Source: Ignavibacteriota bacterium
Lineage (GTDB): Bacteria > Bacteroidota > Ignavibacteria > Ignavibacteriales > Melioribacteraceae
Length of the DNA stretch: 64,000 nucleotides
Direction: 5' to 3'
Assembly: GCA_002698995.1 (NCBI GenBank)
Contig: PAAX01000023.1
Coordinates: 124,001 to 188,000, forward strand
Shown: positions 1 through 7,730 of the stretch, piece after piece
Numbering within the stretch: the first letter of the stretch is position 1
Layout of the letters: each line of letters starts with the position of its first letter
The notes under the pieces: model-generated
The model's database searches: none
Told to the model about the DNA's origin: nothing
Seen by the model: the letters and a program-made list of their open reading frames with translations, nothing else
Position numbers and translations under genes: made by a program

Positions 1-175
1 CTTCATCAATAACTTTCTTAAGTAATTCTTTTGTCCTAAGAGGAAGTTTACCAAGTGAATTTCCATCCAAATAAATTAAGTTTTCAGCTGGATTAAAGAA
101 CTCATTTTTGAATTTCTTTAACTCATCTTTTGCATCAAGACTTTTGGCAAATTCTAAATTATTTTCAAAATTCAT
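1..175 (-). CDS. kynU: Kynureninase, N-terminal fragment (cut by window start)
   Basis: Only the first 58 codons are inside the window; the gene runs off the left edge. The fragment has a short charged helix and then IYLDGNSLGKLP, which matches the N-terminal 'YLDGNSLG-LP' signature of PLP-dependent kynureninases. These enzymes cleave kynurenine or 3-hydroxykynurenine in tryptophan breakdown. The ATG at 173-175 lies two bases after the stop of the SGNH hydrolase gene, so the two are probably co-transcribed. The PLP lysine is outside the window, so the call rests on the N-terminal motif alone. Confidence 0.8.
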   Translation of the reverse strand, partial: MNFENNLEFAKSLDAKDELKKFKNEFFNPAENLIYLDGNSLGKLPLRTKELLKKVIDE

Positions 176-177
176 TT

Positions 178-843
178 TTATTCCAAAATTGATTTTGCAA
201 TTGGATATATTCTGTCAACCCATAAAGAATACATTTTGCCGGAAGGATGAAGTCCGTCTTCTGCGAGTATAGATAAATCATTCAATGCTTCTCGTGATAT
301 ATCAGTCACATCAACATATTTTATATTTCTTTTTAATGTTTCTTCAAGATTAATTTTATTGAAAATTTCTATTTCGGTTGTTACTTGCTGCTGATCTTTC
401 CCTTTTTCTTTTGCAAAAGGAGTTACACCCCAATCGGGAATGGAGATAACAATTACATTCTCTTTAGAAGATGTAAATCCGATGGCTCTTTCAAGTAGAG
501 CGGCAAATTCATCTCTGTAGTTTGCAGTATCTCTTCCTCTATATTGATTATTTACTCCGATTAAAAGAGTGACTAAATCATAATCACTATTCGGATTTTG
601 CTTATCAATAGCCGCATTTAATTCATCTGTGGTCCAGCCGGTTTTGGCAATTATATTTACTTCATTCAGATTTATACCGACTTCTTTTAATTTATCTTTA
701 AGCTGAATTGGGTATCTTTCTGATTCTTTAACACCTTCACCAATTGTGTATGAATCACCCAAAGCTAAATATTTTTTTTCGTTCATAATTTTATTTGTAC
801 TTATATTTAATGCAAGATTTAGTATTAGAAATATAATTGTCAT
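178..843 (-). CDS. SGNH/GDSL-family hydrolase (lysophospholipase/esterase type)
   Basis: Counting from the 843 start, block I is LALGDSYTIGEG with nucleophile Ser31, block III is IGVNNQYRG, and block V is DGLHPSG with Asp196 and His199. These make up the SGNH catalytic set. The length (about 200 residues in the core) fits single-domain TesA/TAP-like esterases; the substrate cannot be told. Start choice is open. The ATG at 843 has a purine-rich AAAGAAAG upstream and adds a hydrophobic leader (MTIIFLILNLALNIS) that could be a signal anchor. The internal ATG at 786 begins right before the catalytic block but has no clear ribosome site. It directly precedes kynureninase on the same strand. Confidence 0.82.
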   Translation of the reverse strand: MTIIFLILNLALNISTNKIMNEKKYLALGDSYTIGEGVKESERYPIQLKDKLKEVGINLNEVNIIAKTGWTTDELNAAIDKQNPNSDYDLVTLLIGVNNQYRGRDTANYRDEFAALLERAIGFTSSKENVIVISIPDWGVTPFAKEKGKDQQQVTTEIEIFNKINLEETLKRNIKYVDVTDISREALNDLSILAEDGLHPSGKMYSLWVDRIYPIAKSILE

Positions 844-941
844 TTAGTCACTTTCTTTTTGTACTGCTAATTTAATAAATAGATGTAATCAAGAGATAAT
901 AATTTGTTATTAGCTGAATCGAAAATAAATATGAGTGTAAG

Positions 942-1766
942 ATGTTTTCATTAAAAAGAATGGAGGATATTTATGAAACTGCCAAAGGTAAATCTGAATC
1001 TCCTCATCGACATAATTATTATGCAATTATATGGCCGACGAAATCAGCAGCCGGATTTCATCTAATTGATTTTAATAAATATCCGATAAAAGAAAACGGG
1101 ATATTCTTTATAAGACCGGGACAAGTCCATCAATTAAGCAGTAAAGAAAAACCATTTGGATTTGTACTTCTATTTACGCATGAATTTTTGCAGAAATCCA
1201 ATATAGATAATAAGTTCATCGAAGATCTCAAAATATTTAATTCATATCTATACAATGAACCGTTATTTATTGATGATATTAAAGCAAAGAAACTGCTTTC
1301 ATTTATTTATTCTATTGAAGAATCAAATAAAAGTTTGAATCAATTCAGAGATGAAATAATAGGATCATACTTAAAATTATTTTTGATTGAATGCACTTCC
1401 GTATGTGATGCGGATATTGTTAGAGATGAATCAGACAAATCAAAATTGATTACTGATGAATTTAAAAAATTAGTAGAACAGAAATTTTGTAAAGAACATA
1501 AAGTAAAGTTTTACGCTGATAAATTAGTAATTTCAGGCGGACACTTAAATCACACTATTAAAAGTGAACTTGGCTTGACGGCAAAGGAATATATACAGCA
1601 AAGAATAATACTTGAAGCAAAACGCATACTGCTGTATTCAGATTTTAATGCAAAGGAAACAGCTTTTGAATTGGGATTTATTGATCCGCATCATTTCAGT
1701 AAATTTTTTAAGAATCAAACCAATCAAAGTATTACTGAATTTATTCAGAATAACTTTCAGCAATAA
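942..1766 (+). CDS. AraC-family transcriptional regulator
   Basis: The N-terminal half contains a cupin-like sensor (HRHNYYAIIW, then FFIRPGQVHQL near residues 50-65), typical of AraC proteins that bind a small ligand. The C-terminal hundred residues form the double helix-turn-helix: KFYADKLVISGGHLNHTIK, then the second motif ending in GFIDPHHFSKFFKNQ. Length 274 is normal. It is followed on the same strand by the ring-cleaving dioxygenase operon after about 100 bases, so it may control those genes; that is inference from position. The ligand is unknown. Confidence 0.88.
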   Translation: MFSLKRMEDIYETAKGKSESPHRHNYYAIIWPTKSAAGFHLIDFNKYPIKENGIFFIRPGQVHQLSSKEKPFGFVLLFTHEFLQKSNIDNKFIEDLKIFNSYLYNEPLFIDDIKAKKLLSFIYSIEESNKSLNQFRDEIIGSYLKLFLIECTSVCDADIVRDESDKSKLITDEFKKLVEQKFCKEHKVKFYADKLVISGGHLNHTIKSELGLTAKEYIQQRIILEAKRILLYSDFNAKETAFELGFIDPHHFSKFFKNQTNQSITEFIQNNFQQ

Positions 1767-1863
1767 ATCTTCATTTTTTACATCACAATATTGAATTTTT
1801 CCATTTAGAGATTACGTTACTATTATAAATTGGATACCAAGTATTAATAAATAGGAAAGTAAA

Positions 1864-2814
1864 ATGGAAAACAAAATAAATGGTTTACACCACATAACAG
1901 TTTTGGCAAGTGATCCACAACAGAATTACGATTTTTACACAAAAGTAATGGGGATGAGATTCGTTAAGAAAACAGTAAACTTTGATGCACCTGATGTTTA
2001 TCATCTATACTACGCAGATGAAGTTGGAACTCCGGGAACTGTATTAACTTTTTTCCCTTTTCCTAATGCAAGAAGGGGAAAGAGAGGTGTTGGAGAAGCT
2101 GCAATTGTCAGTTTTTCAATTCCCAAAAACTCATTAGAATTTTGGATTGAGAGATTGAGTAAATATGATGTTCAGTTTGAAGGTCCTTCTGAAAAATTTG
2201 GGTATCAATATATTTCATTTTTGGATCCGGATGGAATGCAGATAGAATTAGTAGAAGATGAAGTAGAAAATCTTATTGGCTGGGAAACTTCAGAAGTTAA
2301 AAGGGAAGTATCAATCAAGAAATTTTTTGGTACTACACTTTATCTTGATGATTCAGATGCAACTGAAGAACTTCTTAAAACTGTATTTGGATTTCAGCTA
2401 CTTGAAGAAGAAGGAAACATAAAAAGATATTTAACCGGTGAAGGAAAGCATGAAGCTAAGATTGATATTGTTGTTAATCCAAATGGAGTAAGAGGAATGC
2501 AGTCTGCCGGTTCTGTTCATCATATTGCGTGGAGGACTGAATCGGATGAAGCCCAGCTTGAATGGATTAATAAAATTAGGAAAAGTGGATATCACACCAC
2601 AGATGTAATTGACAGAAATTATTTTCACTCGATTTATTTTCGTGAACCGGGCGGAGTATTGTTTGAAATTGCTACGGATGAACCCGGTTTTGCAATTGAT
2701 GAAGAAATACAAAATCTTGGTAATGAATTAAAACTTCCATCTCAACATGAACCTAAAAGAGAAATGATTGAGAGAGTTTTAATACCACTCAAACAAACAA
2801 TTGAAGTGAAATAG
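1864..2814 (+). CDS. Ring-cleaving dioxygenase, VOC/glyoxalase fold (MhqO/MhqA-like)
   Basis: Two tandem vicinal-oxygen-chelate modules fill 316 residues. Candidate metal ligands are His9/His10 in GLHHITVL, His219/His220 in SVHHIAWRT and Glu268 in GVLFEIATD. The stretch FFPFPNARRGKRG is characteristic of the MhqO/MhqA group, hydroquinone-linked extradiol dioxygenases known in Bacillus from quinone resistance. It leads a run of closely packed genes (cupin, hydrolase, two iron-sulfur proteins). A ribosome site AGGAAAG precedes the ATG. The aromatic substrate is not readable from sequence, and a glyoxalase-like isomerase role is a weaker alternative. Confidence 0.86.
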   Translation: MENKINGLHHITVLASDPQQNYDFYTKVMGMRFVKKTVNFDAPDVYHLYYADEVGTPGTVLTFFPFPNARRGKRGVGEAAIVSFSIPKNSLEFWIERLSKYDVQFEGPSEKFGYQYISFLDPDGMQIELVEDEVENLIGWETSEVKREVSIKKFFGTTLYLDDSDATEELLKTVFGFQLLEEEGNIKRYLTGEGKHEAKIDIVVNPNGVRGMQSAGSVHHIAWRTESDEAQLEWINKIRKSGYHTTDVIDRNYFHSIYFREPGGVLFEIATDEPGFAIDEEIQNLGNELKLPSQHEPKREMIERVLIPLKQTIEVK

Positions 2815-2817
2815 AAA

Positions 2818-3189
2818 TTGATAATTACAAGATTATATAATGATGAAAAGGGAGAATCTCACTTTACAGATATAGAGGTTGAGATATTCGATTCCGGAAA
2901 TATTGGGAAACTCTCCGAGAAATTTCCTGTTAACGAAATCATTTTTAGAGAAACTTCTGGAGACTATTATTATGATTTTCACAATGCACCGCAGAGACAA
3001 TTTATTATTCTGCTTGAAGGAGAAATCCAGATTGAGACCAGTCTAGGTGAAGTCAGAAATTTCAAAGCCGGAGAAGTTCTTCTGGTTGAAGATACTGAAG
3101 GAAAAGGACATAAAACTAAAAGTGTTGACGGTAAATTAAGAAGATCAATCTTTGTAACCTTAGGAGATAATGATGTTAAAATTGAATAA
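2818..3189 (+). CDS. Small cupin-domain protein
   Basis: A 123-residue single cupin barrel: QRQFIILLEGEIQIE and FKAGEVLLVEDTEGKGHKT correspond to the two cupin motifs, with the last His likely a metal ligand. The start is a TTG three bases after the dioxygenase stop, so translation is probably coupled. The 3' end overlaps the next gene by about 20 bases. Function is unknown; within a quinone-detoxification set it may be a small oxygenase or binding protein. No ATG lies near the 5' end in this frame, which supports the TTG. Confidence 0.75.
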   Translation: MIITRLYNDEKGESHFTDIEVEIFDSGNIGKLSEKFPVNEIIFRETSGDYYYDFHNAPQRQFIILLEGEIQIETSLGEVRNFKAGEVLLVEDTEGKGHKTKSVDGKLRRSIFVTLGDNDVKIE

Positions 3190-3820
3190 TACTATTGAAC
3201 CGCATAAAGGTGAAAGAATATTATATTCAGGAAGCGATTTAGAAAGTGCAAAAAGAGCAATGATTTTAATTCACGGAAGAGGAGCAACTGCAGAATCAAT
3301 ATTATCCTTATCAAACGAATTTAATTTAGAGGATACTATTTTCGTTGCTCCTCAAGCAAGGGATTTCGCTTGGTATCCTTATAGATTTATAGAAGCTAGA
3401 ACTAAAAATGAACCTGGGATTACATCTGGATTAACATTAATAAATTCCATTATAGCTGCTTTGAATGAAAGTGGAATTGAAAATAACTCAATATCGCTGC
3501 TCGGTTTTTCTCAAGGGGCATGCTTAACTATCGATTATGCTTTGCGATATCCAAAAAAATATGCTGGAGTTTTTGTTCTTAGCGGTGGATTGATTGGAGA
3601 TGTAATCAATCTTAATGACTATAAGGGAGATTTGGAAAATACTCCGATTTTCTTCGGATGTTCAAATATTGATTTTCATATTCCTGAAGTTAGAGTTAAA
3701 GAAAGTGCAGAGATTACTAAATCACTAAATGCAGATGTGACAGTTAAGATTTATGAAAATATGGGACACACAATAAATGAAGATGAAATTGAAATTATAA
3801 ACAGTATTTTACTAAAATAA
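3170..3820 (+). CDS. Alpha/beta-hydrolase, phospholipase/carboxylesterase family (MhqD-like)
   Basis: Nucleophile elbow LGFSQGACL with Ser114, probable acid Asp168 (SNIDFH) and base His200 (MGHTINEDE). The oxyanion-hole stretch ILIHGRGAT is at residues 32-40. The family (Abhydrolase_2) includes MhqD, which is co-regulated with MhqO-type dioxygenases in Bacillus. TAGGAG at 3161-3166 is a good ribosome site; ATG 3170 or the adjacent ATG 3173 could be used. The gene starts inside the end of the cupin gene, so the two are translationally linked. Confidence 0.87.
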   Translation: MMLKLNNTIEPHKGERILYSGSDLESAKRAMILIHGRGATAESILSLSNEFNLEDTIFVAPQARDFAWYPYRFIEARTKNEPGITSGLTLINSIIAALNESGIENNSISLLGFSQGACLTIDYALRYPKKYAGVFVLSGGLIGDVINLNDYKGDLENTPIFFGCSNIDFHIPEVRVKESAEITKSLNADVTVKIYENMGHTINEDEIEIINSILLK

Positions 3821-3832
3821 TTTGAGGTGTGC

Positions 3833-4255
3833 ATGGCTTCTGAATATCTAAAATATAAGTCTGAGGAGTTAACTGTAAAGTATAATCCAAAGATATGTAT
3901 TCATGCAGCTGAGTGTGTTAAAGGTTTGCCGAAAGTATTTAATCCAAAAAAGAAACCTTGGGTAGAAGTTGGCAATGCATCAGCAGATGAAATTATTGAA
4001 GTGATTAAAAAATGTCCGACAGGAGCATTAAAATATGAATCAATAAACAAAAATAAAAATGAAGAATTGAATTATGTACCTGATATTAAAGTGACAAAGA
4101 ATGGACCTTTATTTATAAAAGGAAATATTTCATTAATCAATTCTGATGGAGAAGAAGTTTTAAATGAAGGTCGTATAGCACTTTGTAGATGCGGTGCATC
4201 AGAAAATAAACCGTTTTGCGATAATTCACATTACAAGGTAAAATTTAATGGATAA
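3833..4255 (+). CDS. Fused divergent mono-cluster ferredoxin and CDGSH iron-sulfur protein
   Basis: 140 residues in two parts. The first half carries Cys22, Cys28 and Cys61 (CIHAAECV and KKCPTGAL), matching the divergent 4Fe-4S mono-cluster (Fer4_19) pattern. The second half is a CDGSH zinc-finger-like 2Fe-2S domain with Cys118, Cys120, Cys129 and His133; here the eponymous motif reads CDNSH. TTTGAGG is at 3822-3828 just before ATG 3833; an upstream in-frame GTG at 3827 lies inside that ribosome site and is unlikely. The fusion suggests an electron-transfer or redox-sensing role linked to the neighbouring dioxygenase. Confidence 0.85.
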   Translation: MASEYLKYKSEELTVKYNPKICIHAAECVKGLPKVFNPKKKPWVEVGNASADEIIEVIKKCPTGALKYESINKNKNEELNYVPDIKVTKNGPLFIKGNISLINSDGEEVLNEGRIALCRCGASENKPFCDNSHYKVKFNG

Positions 4256-4436
4256 TAAAATAAAAGTAACATTATTAAAAAATGGTCCGCTTATGGTTGA
4301 AGGTAAAGTTACAATTAAAAATAGTGCAGGGGAAACCATTGAAAGTACTGAGAAAAATTTTCTTTGCAGATGCGGGGGTTCTTCAAAAAAACCTTTTTGC
4401 GATGGAACTCATAAGAAAATAGAATTTAAGGATTAA
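4248..4436 (+). CDS. Small CDGSH iron-sulfur protein
   Basis: 62 residues with the full CDGSH set: Cys40, Cys42, Cys51 and His55 (LCRCGGSSKKPFCDGTH). It resembles the second half of the gene just upstream, sharing a KNGPL-x(2)-G lead-in, so the two probably arose by duplication. It starts 8 bases inside that gene and ends overlapping the convergent HxlR gene by four bases. CDGSH domains hold a redox-active 2Fe-2S cluster with a labile His ligand. Confidence 0.85.
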   Translation: MDNKIKVTLLKNGPLMVEGKVTIKNSAGETIESTEKNFLCRCGGSSKKPFCDGTHKKIEFKD

Positions 4437-4777
4437 TCCTTAATACCGTTTTGTTTCATAAGATAAAGTCCGTACTCTCTTATTTTTTTTATTATTGGGA
4501 TTGCTTTTTTCCCTTCTTTTGTAATTGTGTATTCAACACGAGGTGGAACTTCAGCAAAAACTTTTCTTGAGATTAATCCCAGCTCTTCAAGTTCCCTTAG
4601 CTGTGAAGTAAGCATTTTATCTGACACTCTAGGTAAGGTTTTCTTTATCTGAGAATATCTTTGCGATTTTTGATTCAGCCGCCACAGTATTGGCATTTTC
4701 CAAGTTCCCCCTATAAAAGTTAATGCAAATTCTACTGGATTATAATAAAGTTTATCCTTGAAAATAAATTCCGGCAT
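4433..4777 (-). CDS. HxlR-family transcriptional regulator
   Basis: 114-residue winged helix: FIGGTWKMPILWRL, a recognition region around SQIKKTLPRVSDKMLTSQL, and the wing with PPRVEYTITKEGK. The family includes YodB, CatR and HypR, which sense quinones or oxidants. Their conserved sensing Cys sits in a 'CPxxxAL' context near the N-terminus; here that position is Asn13 (NPVEFAL) and the protein has no cysteine at all. ATG 4777 is chosen because GAGGA at 4784-4788 is six bases upstream; the in-frame GTG at 4783 overlaps that site. It is divergent from the DJ-1 gene. Confidence 0.88.
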   Translation of the reverse strand: MPEFIFKDKLYYNPVEFALTFIGGTWKMPILWRLNQKSQRYSQIKKTLPRVSDKMLTSQLRELEELGLISRKVFAEVPPRVEYTITKEGKKAIPIIKKIREYGLYLMKQNGIKD

Positions 4778-4790
4778 TCTCACTCCTCTA

Positions 4791-4847
4791 TACTTACCTA
4801 AAAGTAAGTAATAGCTGTTTATGTAAGTATATTGCTAAATGTAACTT
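4791..4847. promoter_or_regulatory. Dyad and repeated half-sites in the HxlR / DJ-1 intergenic region
   Basis: A perfect inverted repeat TACTTAC-N6-GTAAGTA lies at 4791-4810. A further GTAAGTA follows at 4823-4829 (19 bases on) and a degenerate GTAACTT at 4841-4847 (18 bases on). Regular spacing of nearly two helical turns and position between the divergent regulator and the DJ-1 gene suggest an operator for the HxlR protein. Binding is inferred, not shown. Confidence 0.6.
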
Positions 4848-4896
4848 AATATACCAGATTTCCACCATCAATAAAAATAAAATTGAAAGGGGACTT

Positions 4897-5748
4897 ATGA
4901 AGTCATTAAAAATATATATGTTACTTTTGGCAGCATCTTTCCAGCTAATATTTGGGCAGAATAATAATAACAATCAAAATAAAACAGAAAATGTAAAGGA
5001 AGTTTTTAGTTATGTACATTTTCATGGAGCACCTTCTAAAGGAAAAATATTAATGGTTGCAAGTTCTCCTGCGTTAAGTGAACAGACTGGCTGGCCTATA
5101 GGATTTTGGGCAGCTGAATTGACACATCCTCTTTTAGTATTTCATGAAGCCGGTTATGAAGTTGAATTAGTTTCTACAAATGGAGGAAAATTAGAAATGG
5201 ATTCTTTTTCAAATCCATTAGATGCCAGCGGTTATTCTGCACATGATATGATCACTTTGGGATATATGCAGAAAGAAGAATTTAATACTATGCTTGAGAA
5301 CACTAAGAAGTTTACAGAAGTTAATCCGGCTGATTATGCTGCCATTTTTCTGGTTGGTGGACAAGGTCCAATGTACACTTATAAAGATAACCCGGAATTA
5401 GAAAAATTATTTGTAAGTTTTTATGAATCGCATAAACCATCGGCAGCAGTTTGTCATTCAACAACACTATTATTGACAGCCAAAAAATCAAATGGTGAAT
5501 TGTTGATTAAAGGTAAGACATGGACCGGTTTCGCAGATTCTGAAGAAGATTTTGCAGATCAAGCAGTTGGGATGAAAATTCAACCATATAGAATTGAATC
5601 TGAAGCAAGAAAAATTGAAGGAACAAATTTTAAGGTTGCTGCTCCTTTTTCTGCATATGCAATTAAAGATGGAAATTTAATTACGGGTCAGCAGCAAAAC
5701 AGCGGAACTGCAGCAGCAAAATTATTAATTGAATCATTGGAAAAATAA
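4897..5748 (+). CDS. Secreted DJ-1/PfpI (Hsp31-like) family protein
   Basis: A signal peptide (hydrophobic residues 7-19, ending FGQ) and an Asn-rich linker precede a DJ-1/PfpI domain. The nucleophile elbow is AAVCHSTT with Cys186 and His187, and Glu74 in WAAELTHPL is the conserved acid. Insertions such as the GYSAHDMITLGY region place it nearer Hsp31/glyoxalase III than classic DJ-1. These proteins act on methylglyoxal or as chaperones; most are cytoplasmic, so export is notable. AAAGGGGA gives a strong ribosome site. It is transcribed divergently from the HxlR regulator and is its likeliest target. Confidence 0.85.
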   Translation: MKSLKIYMLLLAASFQLIFGQNNNNNQNKTENVKEVFSYVHFHGAPSKGKILMVASSPALSEQTGWPIGFWAAELTHPLLVFHEAGYEVELVSTNGGKLEMDSFSNPLDASGYSAHDMITLGYMQKEEFNTMLENTKKFTEVNPADYAAIFLVGGQGPMYTYKDNPELEKLFVSFYESHKPSAAVCHSTTLLLTAKKSNGELLIKGKTWTGFADSEEDFADQAVGMKIQPYRIESEARKIEGTNFKVAAPFSAYAIKDGNLITGQQQNSGTAAAKLLIESLEK

Positions 5749-5760
5749 TTTAATTGAAAG

Positions 5761-5790
5761 CGGGCATCTGTAAATGGTGCCCGAATTTAT
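5761..5790 (+). terminator. Hairpin after the DJ-1 gene
   Basis: CGGGCATC and GGTGCCCG pair across a 7-base loop (5761-5783) and are followed by AATTTATAT. The stem ends only about ten bases before the next ATG, so it could also limit read-through into that gene. Confidence 0.6.
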
Positions 5791-5793
5791 ATA

Positions 5794-6441
5794 ATGAAAA
5801 AGTATTTGATAATTTTAACAATCTTATTCGTAGATGTTTGTTATTCACAAATTCCGGTTGAAATATTTATGGGTAATGACAAATCAACATTAGATATAAT
5901 GTTTTTTAGGTACTTTAAAAATTCTGAAAATAAAGATAGCGATTGGCTCTTCTTTAATAGAAATAGAGTAAGTATTAATTACAAAGTTACTCCGTCTTCA
6001 AATCTTCCGTCATTTGGTTTTACCGAAGCAATTTCTTTCAATCATCCTAGCTTAAAAGGTTTTGCACCAGTTTTTGTTGCTCAGATTTTTAGTACCGGAT
6101 TATTCCCGAAATCCGGATTTCAGTATGTAAATATTTCAGAACAAATGACTTTCTTCAGTTGGATTGTAAGTGAATTATTAAAAAATCCAAAGTTTGATTT
6201 TTTTGTATTGCTGAGACTAACACCTGAGATTAATCATTCCTTAAATTGGTTTATTCAATTTGAAACTCTTTCTGTCTTTCCATCTAATCAGAATGATTTA
6301 TACAATTTTACACAGCGTGCAAGATTGGGAATTAAATTAAGTGAATTACAGTTTGGATTTGCAGCAGATTTTAATCAAGTCGGTCAAAACAGCTTTAAAA
6401 CAAATTCCAATTTCGGCGGATTTGTTAGATATGATTTTTAA
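5794..6441 (+). CDS. Exported protein of unknown function, possible outer-membrane barrel
   Basis: 215 residues with a signal peptide (MKKYLIILTILFVDVCYSQ). The mature part is rich in alternating aromatic/polar strands (SINYKVTPSS, FAPVFVAQIFSTG, LGIKLSELQFGFAADF) and ends in FVRYDF, with a terminal Phe as seen in many outer-membrane barrels. No enzyme motif is visible. It follows a hairpin after the DJ-1 gene and precedes the NADPH-binding gene by about 30 bases. I do not recognise the family. Confidence 0.65.
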   Translation: MKKYLIILTILFVDVCYSQIPVEIFMGNDKSTLDIMFFRYFKNSENKDSDWLFFNRNRVSINYKVTPSSNLPSFGFTEAISFNHPSLKGFAPVFVAQIFSTGLFPKSGFQYVNISEQMTFFSWIVSELLKNPKFDFFVLLRLTPEINHSLNWFIQFETLSVFPSNQNDLYNFTQRARLGIKLSELQFGFAADFNQVGQNSFKTNSNFGGFVRYDF

Positions 6442-6475
6442 TATAAATAATTGTTAAAATAGAATGGAGATTAAA

Positions 6476-7096
6476 ATGAAGATTTCTATAATTGGAGCGG
6501 GAAATGTAGGAAGTGCTTTAGCTTTTCAATTTGCTAATAAGAATCATGATGTACTGATTGGAGCTAGAAATATTGAAGCAGATGAATTAAAATCCTTAGC
6601 GGCAAAGAGCAGTAAGATAACAATTCATTCTATCAACGAAGCAATAAAACCAAGTGAAATTGTGATTTTATCAGTCCCTCCTTATGCTGCTGTTGAAATT
6701 GCAGAAAGTAATAAAGAATTGTTAAAAAATAAAATTATTGTTGATGCATCAAATTCAGTATTCAAAAAACCTGATCCATATAAAACAGCATTAGAGGGAA
6801 TTAAGAAAGTAACCGGACTAGATTCTGTTGTAAAATGTTTTAACTCTACCGGATTTGAAAATATCGAAAATCCTAGTTACGGAGATATAAAAATAGATAT
6901 GTTTATTGCCGGTAATGATGCTGATTCTAAATCAGTAGTTTCTAATTTAGTTAAAGAGATTGGATTTGAAGAATGCTATGACTTTGGCGGTGATGATAAG
7001 GTTGAACTGCTTGAGCAGTTCGCCTTTGCATGGATTAATCTCGCCATAATACAAAAGCATGGAAGAAATATCGCCTTTAAGGTTTTAAAGAGATAA
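6476..7096 (+). CDS. NADPH-binding reductase of the F420-oxidoreductase/ketopantoate-like fold
   Basis: The N-terminus is a Rossmann fold, IGAGNVGSALA, with GARN closing the second strand; the Arg there usually marks NADPH preference. Further features are ILSVPPYAAVEIA and a VKCFNSTGFENI stretch typical of the F420_oxidored group, whose members include NADPH reductases that do not use F420. Length 206. The start is set at ATG 6476, preceded by ATGGAG seven bases upstream; ATG 6464 overlaps that ribosome site. The substrate is unknown; a detoxification role is suggested by context only. Confidence 0.78.
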   Translation: MKISIIGAGNVGSALAFQFANKNHDVLIGARNIEADELKSLAAKSSKITIHSINEAIKPSEIVILSVPPYAAVEIAESNKELLKNKIIVDASNSVFKKPDPYKTALEGIKKVTGLDSVVKCFNSTGFENIENPSYGDIKIDMFIAGNDADSKSVVSNLVKEIGFEECYDFGGDDKVELLEQFAFAWINLAIIQKHGRNIAFKVLKR

Positions 7097-7259
7097 TAAA
7101 GTTTGTTGAATTATCAATTTAAGTATATGCTTTAGACCAGATATTGAAGAAGTGATGAAAGTAGAAGAATTTTTTGATTTGAAAAACATCAAAAATAATG
7201 TTAATAAATATTTCCTTCTATTTAAAGAGAAAAAAGAAAACCATTGCTTCCTATTTAAA

Positions 7260-7288
7260 TTGACTTTCACTGGAAAATTTCTTTTAAT
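7260..7288 (+). promoter_or_regulatory. Candidate promoter for the 90-residue gene
   Basis: TTGACT at 7260-7265 and TTTAAT at 7283-7288 are separated by 17 bases. They lie 36 bases before ATG 7324. Confidence 0.5.
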
Positions 7289-7323
7289 GTGATTGTTCGC
7301 AAAGAAGAAAGGGGGTGGAAGTA

Positions 7324-7596
7324 ATGAAGATCGATCCGAGATATTCAATTCAAGAAAGCAAAATGTTTCTAGAGTCTAGTATTTCTCCGGTTGTAAAAGT
7401 TAGATTATCCGATAGAGAAACAGGATTAATTAGCACCGGATACGGAGATAATTCTGATTTAGCCAAAGAAAATGCTTTTACAAATCTAAAAATGAAAGAA
7501 GAAAAGTATTTGGGTAAATATTTTTCTCTTTACGATGCGAAGGGAAAAACAATTTCGGGCAATTACACTTCTTATAAGATCAATCAAAAAGTATAA
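7324..7596 (+). CDS. Small protein of unknown function (90 residues)
   Basis: The gene has a strong ribosome site (GGGGGTGG, about six bases before ATG 7324) and its own promoter-like sequence. The predicted protein contains KVRLSDRETGLISTGYGD followed by a helix with AKENAFTNLKMKE, a strand-strand-helix order vaguely like small nucleic-acid-binding folds, but this is not a family match. No signal peptide or Cys. It is an isolated plus-strand gene between the NADPH reductase and the convergent MarR gene. Confidence 0.6.
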   Translation: MKIDPRYSIQESKMFLESSISPVVKVRLSDRETGLISTGYGDNSDLAKENAFTNLKMKEEKYLGKYFSLYDAKGKTISGNYTSYKINQKV

Positions 7597-7730
7597 TGGA
7601 CTTTTAATTGGAGTTATACATTTTTGAATAGAATTCTAATGAAATTATCTTTATTTGATTTTTGGACTCTTGTAGAAAGTAAAAAATCTTTACTAAAAAG
7701 ATATAAAACCATAAAAAATGGTCAAAGAAA

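Noticed and set aside
7085-7348. 87-codon minus-strand ORF
   Set aside because: Lies opposite the promoter and start of the small plus-strand gene; composition is that of a chance frame.
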